A stretch of DNA of 64,000 nt from Skeletonema tropicum (GCA_037178625.1 CM074128.1:4588001-4652000); one strand, 5' to 3'. Positions 42,601 through 52,997 are shown, counted from the stretch's first letter. Program-made: numbers and translations. The notes: generated by a model from the sequence alone, not told the origin.

Positions 42601-43560
42601 AGATCCAGCTTGGGACACGCACCCATGCTAAACAGCAGATGCATCAATTGTAGTTAGATCTTCAATTTTGGGTTTTGTAGAATCATAGATAATGCCGCCT
42701 CTGAGAGGGCTCACCAGGCGTAGTTTAAATGTCTGTTACACTAGAATCATACTTGCTTCCCTGTTTATTGCTCTTTTGATTGTTGTTTGTCTTCTTCTTT
42801 TTACGGACGTGATGGCTGTTGTTGCCTGATCATCTTGATAGTGCAGTAGGCAATATTTTGTAGCAACTCGGCAGCTTGAGTTACTGTTCAGTAGACAGAT
42901 CATGACTTCGCCGCAAAAGTTCTCATGAACCTCAGCTGATGCCTGTTAGAAGATCAGACGTCATCGCTTTCCTTTCCTTGTACCAAAACGCCTTGTAGAG
43001 AATCTTCAATAAATAAAAACAACGTGAATCAGATTTGATATCTACATGAGTATAATCTGGACCTGCTTTAGGTACCACGTACGGTTATTAGAATTGCCGA
43101 AAGGATTGCGGCAATATTCTTTAGCAACTCAGCATCTTGAGCTACAGCTTCTGTGGATAAATCAATGAGTTAGTCACAAAAGCTTTCGGTAATCTCTTGT
43201 GATGCCTCGCATGTTGGTTTGTCATAATTTCGCCCCTTTGAGGGCTAATCAGACGTACTTAAAAATTTCTGTTATATCATTAATTCATTCTGATGCCTCG
43301 GCATTGACTTGCTCCGTGTGCTGTGCATCGATATAAAATGAACGTATTGATGGTACGTCAATGATATATGGTGGCAATAATAGAGGCAAGGCATTAGATG
43401 TATTGCAACAATAAGCCGAAGACCGAAGTCGCTTGCTGCTGGCTGCGCAGGCTGGGGCGGGGCCAATTTTGCGAGGCGCGAGTATATTTTGGCGTGAATA
43501 GGATGCCAGGAATTGGTATAAACCGGTACTGAGGATACTCTATTAAAGCAAGGTACGACG
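42555..43560 (-). pseudogene. GEMIN2-derived antisense fragments after copy 2 (two rounds)
   Basis: Two successive GEMIN2 5' fragments lie here in antisense. The first (about 42555-42950) runs from the SQAGSLPSV region through the Lys-rich and LSTEA regions. At 42958-43000 a short orphan copy of the secreted-family tail and stop appears without a gene in front, then a second GEMIN2 fragment with its GC-rich 5' region (43105-43545). This is the footprint of an older unit whose gene body was deleted. Confidence 0.75.
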
Positions 43561-43904
43561 AAACTGATTCATCCTTGAATGCACACAAGCAGGAACCTAC
43601 TTTTGGACCTTCCGCTTCTCGACATTCGCTGTGGCTGTGCTGTTTCTCCACTGTATAATGTGTGTACGTTCGTCAAGCTTCCTCGACGAAAAGCATATAC
43701 AATATAAAAATGTTATTCGACGAAAACTTCGCCAAATCCCTAAGCTACATCATGCGTTGCGTCTTGGAGTTATGCGTTGAGCAGAGCATAACGCAAAGTG
43801 GGACCGTCAACACTACACTGACTAAATCTACCAGGCCCATAAATCAGATCATAAATTCAGCACTACCATAGAGCAAGAGATAAGTATAATATTTATTGAA
43901 AAAG

Positions 43905-44489
43905 ATGAAAATTATTGTTAGCAACCCAGCACTTGGTGCATTTGTTGTTCTGCTCGGGTGTACTTTCCTAGCAGACACCACTGAGGCAAGTAACCCCCGA
44001 ATCCTACGTGGTCAGCTACACAAGAACAATAACAATAACAAACCTAGCCGACGTCGCCATGTTCAAGTTAAGGCTGAAGCACCTCTGAAAGAAAGAACGT
44101 TGAAGGAGGACATGAAGAAGAAGGAAGTAAAAGCAGCACACGATTCTCCCATGTTGAAGGCTCCACCACCCGAACCAAAACAGCTACACAAGGGAACTCC
44201 TGAATCATCAATGAATCTAGGACATCTTCTCAAGGATAAAGAACAACGTGAAAAAAAAACTTTGGCCCCTACCATGACACCTATTGTCGACGAAGATTTG
44301 CTTGACTCCGACGGCGGTAATACAACTGATTTGGAAGAAATTGGTAGTGATGAACTTGCTGGTTATGATGTGCAAGATTTATTTCTTGGAACAAGCAATC
44401 TAGAAGAAACCAGTAGCGGTGCAGTGATCAGTGGATGTGTCACTGCTAACGTCATCGCTTTCCTTTTCTTGTACCAAAACGCTTGGTAG
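43905..44489 (+). CDS. Secreted RILR-motif family protein, copy 3 (short form)
   Basis: 194 residues, short form, nearly identical to copies 2 and 6. ATG 43905 is used; an upstream in-frame TTG is not a credible start because all other copies begin at the equivalent ATG. Confidence 0.8.
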   Translation: MKIIVSNPALGAFVVLLGCTFLADTTEASNPRILRGQLHKNNNNNKPSRRRHVQVKAEAPLKERTLKEDMKKKEVKAAHDSPMLKAPPPEPKQLHKGTPESSMNLGHLLKDKEQREKKTLAPTMTPIVDEDLLDSDGGNTTDLEEIGSDELAGYDVQDLFLGTSNLEETSSGAVISGCVTANVIAFLFLYQNAW

Positions 44490-44830
44490 AGATCCAGCTT
44501 GGGACACGCACCCATGCTAAACAGCAGATGCATCAATTGTAGTTAGATCTTCAATTTTGGGTTTTGTAGAATCATAGATAATGCCGCCTCTGAGAGGGCT
44601 CACCAGGCGTAGTTTAAATGTCTGTTACACTAGAATCATACTTGCTTCCCTGTTTATTGCTCTTTTGATTGTTGTTTGTCTTCTTCTTTTTACGGACGTG
44701 ATGGCTGTTGTTGCCTGATCATCTTGATAGTGCAGTAGGCAATATTTTGTAGCAACTCGGTAGACAGATCATGACTTCGCCGCAAAAGTTCTCATGAACC
44801 TCAGCTGATGCCTATTGGAAGACGCAAGAG
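44490..44830 (-). pseudogene. GEMIN2-derived antisense fragment after copy 3
   Basis: A shortened GEMIN2 fragment matching the SQAGSLPSV to LSTEA region in antisense, cut about 330 bp after the secreted gene and followed by the unrelated block shared with 58230 onward. Confidence 0.7.
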
Positions 44831-45067
44831 CTCCGCCGCCCAAGTATAAAAAAGTTGGGGGAGTTTTTTGGCTGAGTTTTTGTGGCGATGATACGAGAGT
44901 AGGAATCAGTACTAAGCGGTATCCTCAAAAATTTAAAATTTGAAAGGTGCGACTAAAAATTCATTGTTGCCAAACAAGCAAGTACCTAGAGGACCACTAT
45001 TCCATATCTTTCTGCTTCTCAACAGTGCGTTACTTACACATATGTACATGATAGTTACGACGGAAAT

Positions 45068-45316
45068 GTGACAGAAATCACTCTCAAAGCCAGTGATTTG
45101 TTAGTTGGCGCCATTACTGGCCAAGTACTCTGTCAAATTGTCGGGTACGTCGCTAGTTAAATTTGCTAGCAGCAGCGGGTACGAGGGCTTGATTTGTCAT
45201 TCTCGGAGTAACTTTTTTTTGCCAGAAAAGTGACAACTGTCTGCGTAGGAACTCCTACAGAATGTGATTTTGTAAAGCCTGTAACGAACCATGATATTTT
45301 TTTGAGCCGCCCGTAG
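45068..45316 (+). other. Candidate two-exon gene fragment with 81-nt intron, copy A
   Basis: The frame VTEITLKASDLLVGAITGQVLC runs to a consensus-like donor (GG|GTACGT at 45145). An 81-nt gap ends in a pyrimidine-rich acceptor (TTTTTTTTGCCAG, to 45225), after which the frame continues as KVTTVCVGTPTECDFVKP to a stop at 45316. The protein is not recognised and its start is not found. A 4-bp indel between copies A and B lies just upstream, so coding there is doubtful. Confidence 0.3.
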
Positions 45317-45431
45317 CAACACGTCAAAAGCACAACCATCACCATGGTCAAAGCAGCATCGTCGACAAGTAGCAATGAGAAGGATGCACAATCAGCCGCC
45401 TGTTAGAGCGCGTCGGCCAGCCGCATCTTAG

Positions 45432-45608
45432 CAACAAGCCAAGTTCAAAAAGACGTCGCCGCCGGTCGGTGATGTGGCGGCGGGCAGCGGTGGCGGCAGC
45501 AGCTTCGGTGTGGACGAAGGCACTGTCGATTTCGATGCAGGCGAGTTGAAATTTACTGTCTACAATAAATCAACAATGAAAGAAAAAGGGAAGTATCAAG
45601 CTTCCTAA
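45432..45608 (+). other. Candidate terminal exon, copy A
   Basis: After a TCTTAG acceptor-like site the frame reads 58 codons, including TSPPVGDVAAGSGGGSSFG and VDFDAGELKFTVYNKSTMKE, to TAA at 45606. The only change in copy B (GGC to GGT) is synonymous. Its relation to the candidate exons upstream is unresolved, and the family is not recognised. Confidence 0.3.
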
Positions 45609-45769
45609 TTTATGGATTTCATTATAGTCTTCTATGGAAATATATGGTGATGTGTGCGTGTTTGAGTTCAAGGCTCTCAAATGGATGCTCGAGCAAGGAA
45701 TGTGAAGTGTGCAGTCACATGGTCATGCGGTGAGGGGTAGAAATCAGCAATACTTGTAGCAGCCCGATG

Positions 45770-46032
45770 TTGCTGCACGCTTTTGGACTGAATATTATAG
45801 ACTCGGTCGGCATGGGAGCAAGACCTGCTATACAATTCACTCGGTGTGAACGAAAGCAAGATAATGAAACTCGACAGAAATATTCGAGAACAAAGTTGTT
45901 TAGGACTGAATGGAGCGTCTATGTGATAAAGGAATTCATTACGATGTTGCGATGGACGAGATAAGAGAGTTTTATGGATATGAAACGAAATCAACGAAGA
46001 TAATTGATGCCATGCTAAAAGATAGGCAATGA
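45770..46032 (+). pseudogene. Decayed coding remnant of unknown family, copy A
   Basis: Protein-like pieces DVAARFWTEYYRLGRHGSK and, from ATG 45910, MERLCDKGIHYDVAMDEIR followed by EFYGYETKSTKIIDAMLK share one orientation but are separated by stops. The copy B equivalent has lost the ATG (ACG). It looks like a dead gene or transposon piece; I cannot name the family. Confidence 0.3.
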
Positions 46033-46409
46033 TACAAAGTAGAGGTCAGGATTCATCCCAATCTCCTTTGACATAAGTCTGTATTAACAGTATATAATGT
46101 TTTTATTGGAGCAAATGCTTTCGCTGCTTTCATTCTGCCGTGTCCGTAATATTGAAGTTTTGCCTGGCTGCTCACCCACCAAGCCCCCTACTGCCCTCAA
46201 ATCCTACCTTTGGCTTCAATTAAGGGAGTTAGTGGACAAGTGAGGAATCAATGAGCTTCTACGGACAAAATAAATAACATTGACTGACGCATTAAAATTG
46301 GGTCAACATCCTACACGGCCTTACCAACCTCTTTCCCGCCAGAAACCGTCAGTCAGTCACGGGTTACGTCAGTCAGTCACGGGTTAATCCGTGACTGAAT
46401 TCTACTGTG

Positions 46410-47272
46410 CCTTCATCAAGTCGCATAGAGACTGCAGCATCGCCGCTACAAGTGTAGTCCTGATGAGCCATATACATTTCCTTCTATACTATCGTTGCCA
46501 ACTATAATGAACCACTAGCAGCGGCTCAGGCTCATATCCACGTCGCTACACACATTGTAATGGTGAAAGACGGAGCTAGCTCTACGCTCGATTGGCCTTC
46601 ATCAAGTCGCATACGAGGCTGTAACATTTCCGCTACAAGTGTAGTCCTCATGAGCCATATACATTTCCTTCTATACTATTGTTTCCAACTATAATGAACC
46701 ACTAGCAGCGGCTCAGGCTCATATTCACGTCACTACACACATTGAGTTGGTGAAAGACGGAGCTGGCTCTACGCTCAATCGGCATTCATCGAGTCGCATA
46801 CGAGGCTGTAACATCTCCGCTACAAGTGTAGTTACCATGAGCCGTATACATTTCCTTCTATACTACTGTTGCCAACTATAATGCACCACTAGCAGCGGCT
46901 CAGGCTCATATTCACGTCGCTACACACATAAATGTGTCGCAAACAGCTAGCTCTACGCTCAATTGGCCTTCATCAAGTCGCATACGAGACTGCAGCATCG
47001 CCGCTACAAGTGTGGTTACCATGAGCCGTGTATATGTCCTTTCGTACTATCGTTGCCAACTATAATGCACCACTAGCAGCGGCTCAGGCTCATATTCACG
47101 TCGCTACACACATAAATGTGTCGCAAACAGCTAGCTCTGCGCTCAATTGGCCTTCATCAAGTCGCATACGAGACTGTAACATCGTCGCTACAAGTGTAGT
47201 TACCATGAGCCGTGTATATGTTCTTTCGTACTATCGTTGCCAACTATAATGCACCACTAGCAGCGGATATTG
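46410..47272. repeat. Satellite of about 185 bp, five copies (copy A)
   Basis: Units start with CTTCATCAAGTCGCATA at about 46411, 46597, 46783, 46968 and 47152, giving periods of 184-187 bp. Each includes GCCAACTATAATG and CACTAGCAGCGGCTCAGG. The last unit is cut at about 47268. A short palindrome (CAGTCACGG and CCGTGACTG) precedes the array. Confidence 0.85.
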
Positions 47273-47344
47273 CTTGAATTGACGGTGCTAGACGCATAAA
47301 ATGGTTTCAAAATACTTGAGCTAGCACGCTGCCCAAATCGATCA

Positions 47345-47990
47345 TTATAAGGTTGCTGTGTACACTACAGATGGCATATCCGAGGTTAGAGTTGATATGT
47401 TGTCTATATGCATGCATAGAAGAGGTTTGCTGACTAAAACGTTCACAAGCACAAATACATCACACAATACAGTCAAAATATGTGTTTTGAAGAGGGCACT
47501 GGGCTTGACAAAGATTGAGTAGCATATTGATATACGAGCTACAGATGACATACCCGAGGTTAGAGTTGATATGTCGTCCACATGGATGCATAGATAAGGC
47601 CTGATTATTAAAACCTCTTACATCACTGATATATCACACAATAGAAGCGCTCAATGTGTTCTGATGAGGCATTTATTGATTTGGCCGTGACTGAGTAGCG
47701 TAGTGTCATACGAGCTACAGATGACATACCCGAGGTTGGAGTTGATATGTCGTCCACATGAATGCATAGAAGAGGTCTGGTGACTTCAATCTGTAAAATC
47801 ACGCATGAATGCACAATAGAAGCACTAAATGTGTCCTTACGAGGGCATTAAAATTGGCCAAAATTGAGTAGTATAGTGATTGTACGGACTTTGTAAGATA
47901 TTTGTTAGGTCTGAGTTGATATGTCGTCCACATTGATATATAGAAGAAGTCTGAGCACTTCAACTTGTTGAATCACAAATGCCTTGCACA
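47345..47990. repeat. Satellite of about 175 bp, four diverged copies (copy A)
   Basis: Units share GAGGTTAGAGTTGATATGT near 47382, 47556, 47732 and 47908, at a period of 174-176 bp, with increasing divergence to the right. No coding capacity. From 47991 to 48085 nothing further is seen. Confidence 0.75.
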
Positions 47991-48085
47991 ATAATCTAAC
48001 GCTATTGCATCCTGACGATCAGGTCTGATTTGATGAAGTTAACTTTGTGTTGAATTGTTGCGCTGCAGTAGCTTAGAGACCCCAA

Positions 48086-48352
48086 ACACACAACCTCCTC
48101 CCGTTAAACTAAATATGGACAATTTCGCGCAGTTGCTTGATGTGAATAAATGTTATCTCTCAGAAACAAAACTGCCACTTTAAATGCGCTGCATTGTTGT
48201 CATATCTTGGAGCGTAAAATAAGCGGATCCGCCGTCAAATTAGCTTTCCAACGATGTGCGCTAGCAATTTTATCGACTAAAATTGAGCTTATTCTGACAC
48301 AATCTTCTAGATGGACACTTTTTTTTGGGACAGAGGGAGTACAATCACAGAA
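48086..48352. mobile_element. Possible mariner/Stowaway-like MITE with one clear end
   Basis: The right end, TTTTTTTTGGGACAGAGGGAG followed by TA, resembles the CTCCCTCTGTCCC terminus of plant Stowaway (Tc1/mariner) MITEs. The left partner near 48086 (CCTCCTCCCGTTAAACTAAA) is only a weak match, so this is tentative. Confidence 0.3.
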
Positions 48353-48643
48353 CTTAGGATAATAATGGTACATAAAACTCACATTTTAAGTTCATCTGGT
48401 AGTAGCCTTGCACCCACTTCATTCCGGCAATGATACATAACATCAACTGTCCGACAAAACAAGCGCTCGAGTAAGAATGAAAAAAAAACATTGGTGCTTC
48501 GAACAAATTCATTTGACTTCCCATCCTCCTTTCGGAGCATGGGTGCCAGACATCACATTGTGAGGCAGTTTCTATTCATATCTTCTCTCACACACCTCAA
48601 TGACTTCCTTCCTCCTCATCCACCAGACATTGGCATCAAAGTT

Positions 48644-48867
48644 GGGCCAATTTATATACAGCCAGCTTCCTCGGCTGTTGGGCCAATTTACATACAGCCG
48701 GCTTCCTCGGCTGTTGGGCCAATTTATATACAGCCGGCTTCCTCGGCTGTTGAGCCAATTGATATACAGCCAGCATTCCTCGGCTGTGATGGGCCAATTT
48801 GATTATACCGCCGGCATTCCCTCGGCGGTGGGCCAATTTGCAATTCCGCGGGCTTTTCCTCGGCTGA
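48644..48867. repeat. Hairpin-forming 36-bp minisatellite, about six copies
   Basis: GGGCCAATTTATATACAGCC-type units of 36 bp repeat three times nearly exactly, then three times with drift. Each unit holds an inverted repeat (CAGCCG, short loop, CGGCTG). On the plus strand it encodes a 12-residue repeat (GPIYIQPASSAV) in an ORF from 48491, but the frame is lost in later units. Confidence 0.85.
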
Positions 48868-49099
48868 ATTAATCGATCTCATCCATTCATCCAAACCGAA
48901 GAGGATCATAAATCACTGTAGGAAGAGTCTGTCGCGTTGGTTTTATTCGATGTGGACGCCAAAACTATATCACACACTCCGAGAGTCGCTTTCCTCTCAA
49001 TAATGGCTCTGCCATCAATGATTCTACTCCAAGACGAGGTGCAGTTAATCTGTGTGTATGATTGTTTCGGCAGAGACAAACAGCAAGAATTCATGAGTA

Positions 49100-49420
49100 A
49101 TGACTTTGGAATCTGATGAAACAAGCACAGAAAATTATTCACCTGGATGTTCTTGGCCCAACCATGCTGAGGGGGATTCAAATCTACAGTCTCTCGATGC
49201 AGGCGGAAATGATGACATTGAAGGCACACCGGCAGTAATTCTTGAGAATGTGATGAGCATGAGGAGCAGCCGAGATGATACGAAGTTAGAGGAAGCCACT
49301 CATTACAGAAAGAAAAGCAGTCAAACAGGATTAAGCCATGGAATAGCATGCCCCCAAGACCGCCACCCTTTCCTCCTGAATACTGTCCACTATCCTATGC
49401 CCCACGGAAATCTTAAATAA
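49100..49420 (+). CDS. Weak hypothetical ORF of about 106 codons
   Basis: The frame is acidic and Ser-rich at its start, with no signal peptide or recognised motif, and its first codon is not a convincing start. The opposite strand has a 147-codon frame over the same region (48906-49349), so one or both are chance frames. Confidence 0.15.
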   Translation: MTLESDETSTENYSPGCSWPNHAEGDSNLQSLDAGGNDDIEGTPAVILENVMSMRSSRDDTKLEEATHYRKKSSQTGLSHGIACPQDRHPFLLNTVHYPMPHGNLK

Positions 49421-49789
49421 TATCAATAATTTCGTCAGAAAACCTCATCTTTTGCCGCTGTTATCAATAACGCCTGACAGCACAATGATAAATTGACACT
49501 GATAATTAATTAGAAAACGCTGATGCCATAGGAGGATATGGGGATAAGAGAAGTCGGCCTGTGTGCGGAGTTGTTTTTCGGAAATTATTCAGTAATAAGT
49601 AACAACATTTTTTGTGTAGAGCAGATAAAATAATAGACACTGAATATTTACCTGGATTTTTTTTCTCGTAAGGAGACGGTGTGCTCATAGGATCAATGAT
49701 GATATGGTAGTAGCATGAAATAATTTTCGTATGAAGTTGGATGGTGTCGTGGTTGTAGGAGATATTATCTGCCGTCATGGTTTTCACAG

Positions 49790-50361
49790 GCTACCGCGCA
49801 AAAAAATTGCTCCCTGCAAAAAATTGTTCCAGCGCGCTCTCACGCACAAAAGTAGCTTACAACCATGTCAGCACACCCCCTCCACCATGGCCAATAATAC
49901 ACATTCGACAAAAAAGGCGATTGGGAATGCCAAACTAAACATTATCCGAATATAATTATTCCTTGGATGACCCATCTATATCTAGTCCTCATTGAGTTAT
50001 CTTCAATTGTTCCTGGGTGATTTTCAACATTTTTACTAGTTAAAATCACTAGGTAAAATCGCCTAAACAACCCATCTGACCCATGCTAATTAACCACTTC
50101 AGGACGAATACAGCAGTTACAATGTTGACCAGTGGCTCCATCGACAGCCAATAATGTGTGCTATCACATAGCACCTGGTTATTCTAGTGCACAAGTATAC
50201 CAAGAAACTTACCAGGCTACGGAGTGGATATGTCGACATGGTTGCTAGGAATTTTGTGCGAGTTCGAGTTGGAACTCGTGACTAAAGTGCTTGCTAATCA
50301 CTTTTTTTACTAGCGAACTCGGGACCTAAATGCTCCTGGAGCAATTTTTTTGCGCGGTAGC
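49790..50361. mobile_element. MITE 1 with GCTACCGCG termini
   Basis: The left end (GCTACCGCGCAAAAAAATTG, 49790 onward) and right end (to 50361) form a perfect 24-bp inverted repeat. The 572-bp element has no coding frame. The target duplication is unclear (at most AG). Confidence 0.75.
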
Positions 50362-50403
50362 AGGATCAAATCGGTGATCGGTGGTGGCGGTTTGCTGTGG
50401 CGT

Positions 50404-50920
50404 GCTACCGCGATGAGAAAATCGCACCAAAAGATTTTGGTGCGATTTTTCAAAGCTAGGCAACACCGCAAAAAACACAAAACAACCATCTGAGTATGCT
50501 CTTCATAGAGCGCACCTTTCAACATGATGAACCCAAACTGACACGCAGAAATCCTTGAGGAAGTATATTCGAATACAATTATTAATTAGTTGACCGCTAT
50601 ATAACTATTAAATCAATAGCAAGCATCGGTCCAAAATGGACTATTTCACCTAGTAAAAGTAGTGATTCTATGTATGACGCATGCGTATATGAGCACCTAT
50701 GCAGCAACTGTAATGCAAGTATGGTACATATGATGACTCCCAGAGGCTTAATCGAAAGGTAATAACATGTACTATCAACTTATGGTCGGTGCAGGTAGGT
50801 AGAGGGTCGATGTTGAGTGTAGTGAGGCGCTAGTTTCAGTCAATGTGTGTGTGCGTAGAAAGCTAGCAAAATATTTTTGGTGCGATTTTTTCATTGGTGC
50901 GATTTTTTCATCGCGGTAGC
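50404..50920. mobile_element. MITE 2 with GCTACCGCG termini
   Basis: The left end starts GCTACCGCGATGA at 50404 and the right end closes TCATCGCGGTAGC at 50920. The inverted repeat extends over about 27 bp and includes ATCGCACCAA. Only 42 bp separate it from MITE 1, with which it shares its terminal nine bases. 517 bp, non-coding. The stretch 50921-51821 to its right holds no recognised gene; it includes a perfect 20-bp palindrome at 51373-51392. Confidence 0.75.
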
Positions 50921-51821
50921 GTGGTCGGTGGCGGCGGCTTGATTTTTTTGAACGGCTCACTTGAATGGCTCCCATTAAGATGCCAGTCTTGCATCATGGA
51001 TGGTGGATGGTGCCTGGATGGCGGGTGTGGCGGAAATGGGAAAGTCTCTATACCATAAGTAAGGAATATCTTTTTAAGAATCGTGGCGGAAATCGTGGCG
51101 GAACTCATCGTGTCGGGTCCAGACCACCTGATAATCGGAGGTGAGTCAGGACAAAAGACTTATAGTTTTACAATGTGTACGTAGGAATTTATTTAAGGTA
51201 GAACACAAGTGTTTTTGAGTAGTATTCCTACTGTACAATCGCTGTTTTGGCCGTAGCTAGGGGATTCGATTCCTTCGTACAGAGGCCGTCGCTAACCGGT
51301 ACCCTTCAAAATCCACCCTCCAAATATCATCTTTTACACCCTCACCATGATGTCCTCCACTCCTACGGAACTGCCACTAGACGTCTAGTGGCTCAGTGGT
51401 ACGACTTTCGCATATGATCAGCAAAAGTACATCAAAGGTCAAACAGACAGACTAAACTGATCGTGACGCGTCAAGGGTAAAAACTTCAAGTTAGGCATTG
51501 GCAACCACTTTAAAGGTACTGGAGCGTAAAAATAGTAATTTTGGGCTCCATAGCGCGATTCCACTAATTACGACGGTGTGCGCTAAAAGAAGAATTGACG
51601 CAAAATTCGTTCTGGAAGTCACAAAAAGGGGTTGCCAAATTTTCATATTTAGGATTTGAAAGCAAATGGAAATCAACCATGTGAGACTCCCATCTCAAAT
51701 CTGTCATTTTCTACGTTATCATCACTCACAAACGTACGGTTTAGTTACTGTGCTATTTGATGAACGGCCCATCAATACAAACGTAATTATTCATTAGGAC
51801 GATAAGAAATATATCGAGAGG

Positions 51822-51944
51822 ATGAAAATTAGTGTCGGCAAACCATCATGTGCTGCAATTCTTGTTCTGCTCGGGTGTACAATACTTTCGTAGCAGAAGC
51901 GACTGTGGCGAGTGAGCTACAAAAGTGCAATAACAAACCGTTTT
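51822..51944 (+). pseudogene. Degenerate copy of the secreted RILR-motif family (5' end only)
   Basis: ATGAAAATTAGTGTCGGC onward aligns with the signal-peptide codons of the family (CTTGTTCTGCTCGGGTGTAC is shared). Insertion of a few bases breaks the frame, producing TAG about 24 codons in, and the copy fuses after about 120 bp to the 5' region of the next gene. It has diverged much more than the other copies, so it is an old member. Confidence 0.75.
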
Positions 51945-52370
51945 TGGCCTGAATAGGATGCCAGGAATTAGTACTAACCGGTACTCAGGATACTCTATAT
52001 CAAAGCAAGGTATGACAAAACTGATTCATCTCCTTGAATGCACACAAGCAGGAACCTACTTTTGGACCTTCCGCTTCTCGACATTCGCTGTGGCTGTGCT
52101 GTTTCTCCACTGTATGTGTGTACGTTTGTCAAGCTTCCTCGACGAAAAGCATTTATACAATACATATTACTCGACGAAAACCTCGCCAAATCCCTAAGCT
52201 ACATCATGCGTTGCGTCTTGGAGTTATGCGTTGAGCAGTGCGTAACACAAACCTGTCAAAACCACGACCAAACCTACCGCTGAGCGTTAGAAACGGCCCA
52301 AAAACTCGATCATACTTAAATTCAGCACTACCTAGAGCAAGAGATAAGTATAATATTTGTTGAAGAAAAG

Positions 52371-52997
52371 ATGAAAATTATTGTTAGCAACCCAGCACTT
52401 GGTGCATTTGTTGTTCTGCTCGGGTGTAATTTCCTAGCAGACACCACTGAGGCAAGTAACCCCCGAATCCTACGTGGTCAGCTACACAAGAACAATAACA
52501 ATGACAAACCTAGCCGACGTCGCCATGTTCAAGTTAAGGCTGAAGCACCTCTGAAAGAAACAACGTTGAAAGAAGACGCACCAGTCAAAGCAGCCACTAT
52601 AGAACCTCCCCTCAAAGAAGAGAAGAAGACAAAAGCAGCACACGATTCTTCCATGTTGAAGGCTCCACCACCCGAACCAAAACAGCTACACAAGGGAACT
52701 CCTGAATCATCAATGAATCTAGGACATCTTCTCAAGGATAAAGAACCACGTGAAATTCAAACTTTGGCCCCTGCCATGACACCTATTGTCGACGAAGATT
52801 TGCTTGACTCCGACGGCGGTAATAAAACTGAAGTTGTAGATGAAGGAATTGATAGTGATGAGCTTGATGATTTCGAAGTGCAAGATTTGTTTTTTGAAAC
52901 GAGTAATCTACACAAAATAAGCAGCAGTACAGTGATCAGTGGATGTATCACTGCTAACGTCATCGCTTTCCTTTTCTTGTACCAAAACGCTTTGTAG
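52371..52997 (+). CDS. Secreted RILR-motif family protein, copy 4 (long form)
   Basis: 208 residues, long form with the PVKAATIEPP segment. It differs from copies 1 and 5 mainly in the acidic region before the tail (DEGIDSDELDDFEVQDLFFE in place of the EEYFRPIPVHQ region) and has CITANVIAFLF in the tail. It looks like a mosaic of the long form (front) and a form close to copy 7 (back), suggesting gene conversion. Confidence 0.8.
   Translation: MKIIVSNPALGAFVVLLGCNFLADTTEASNPRILRGQLHKNNNNDKPSRRRHVQVKAEAPLKETTLKEDAPVKAATIEPPLKEEKKTKAAHDSSMLKAPPPEPKQLHKGTPESSMNLGHLLKDKEPREIQTLAPAMTPIVDEDLLDSDGGNKTEVVDEGIDSDELDDFEVQDLFFETSNLHKISSSTVISGCITANVIAFLFLYQNAL

Larger units (their letters stand above)
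40494..47990. repeat. Tandem segmental duplication of about 13.4 kb, copy A (part matched in window)
   Basis: From the gene at 40494 onward the sequence recurs from 53913 onward: genes at 40494/53913, 42016/55425 and 43905/57313 pair at 13.41-13.42 kb. After 44941 the offset is 16.69 kb because copy B carries a 3,275-bp insertion. The matching continues to the end of the window (copy B position 64000 corresponds to about 47520 of copy A). Confidence 0.9.

Noticed and set aside
48491..48802. ORF with a 12-residue GPIYIQPASSAV repeat
   Set aside because: Produced by a 36-bp minisatellite; the frame breaks in later units and the conserved feature is the hairpin, not the codons.
48906..49349. 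147-codon minus-strand ORF
   Set aside because: Cys/Ser-rich with no motif, overlapping another weak frame on the plus strand; no support for either as a gene beyond length.
51255..51300. Possible tRNA T-arm (GATTCGATTCC)
   Set aside because: The flanking stem does not pair and no A box lies upstream.
51384..51460. Possible tRNA gene (TGGCTCAGTGG resembles an A box)
   Set aside because: No matching B box, anticodon stem or acceptor stem follows at the right spacing; the motif overlaps a 20-bp palindrome instead.
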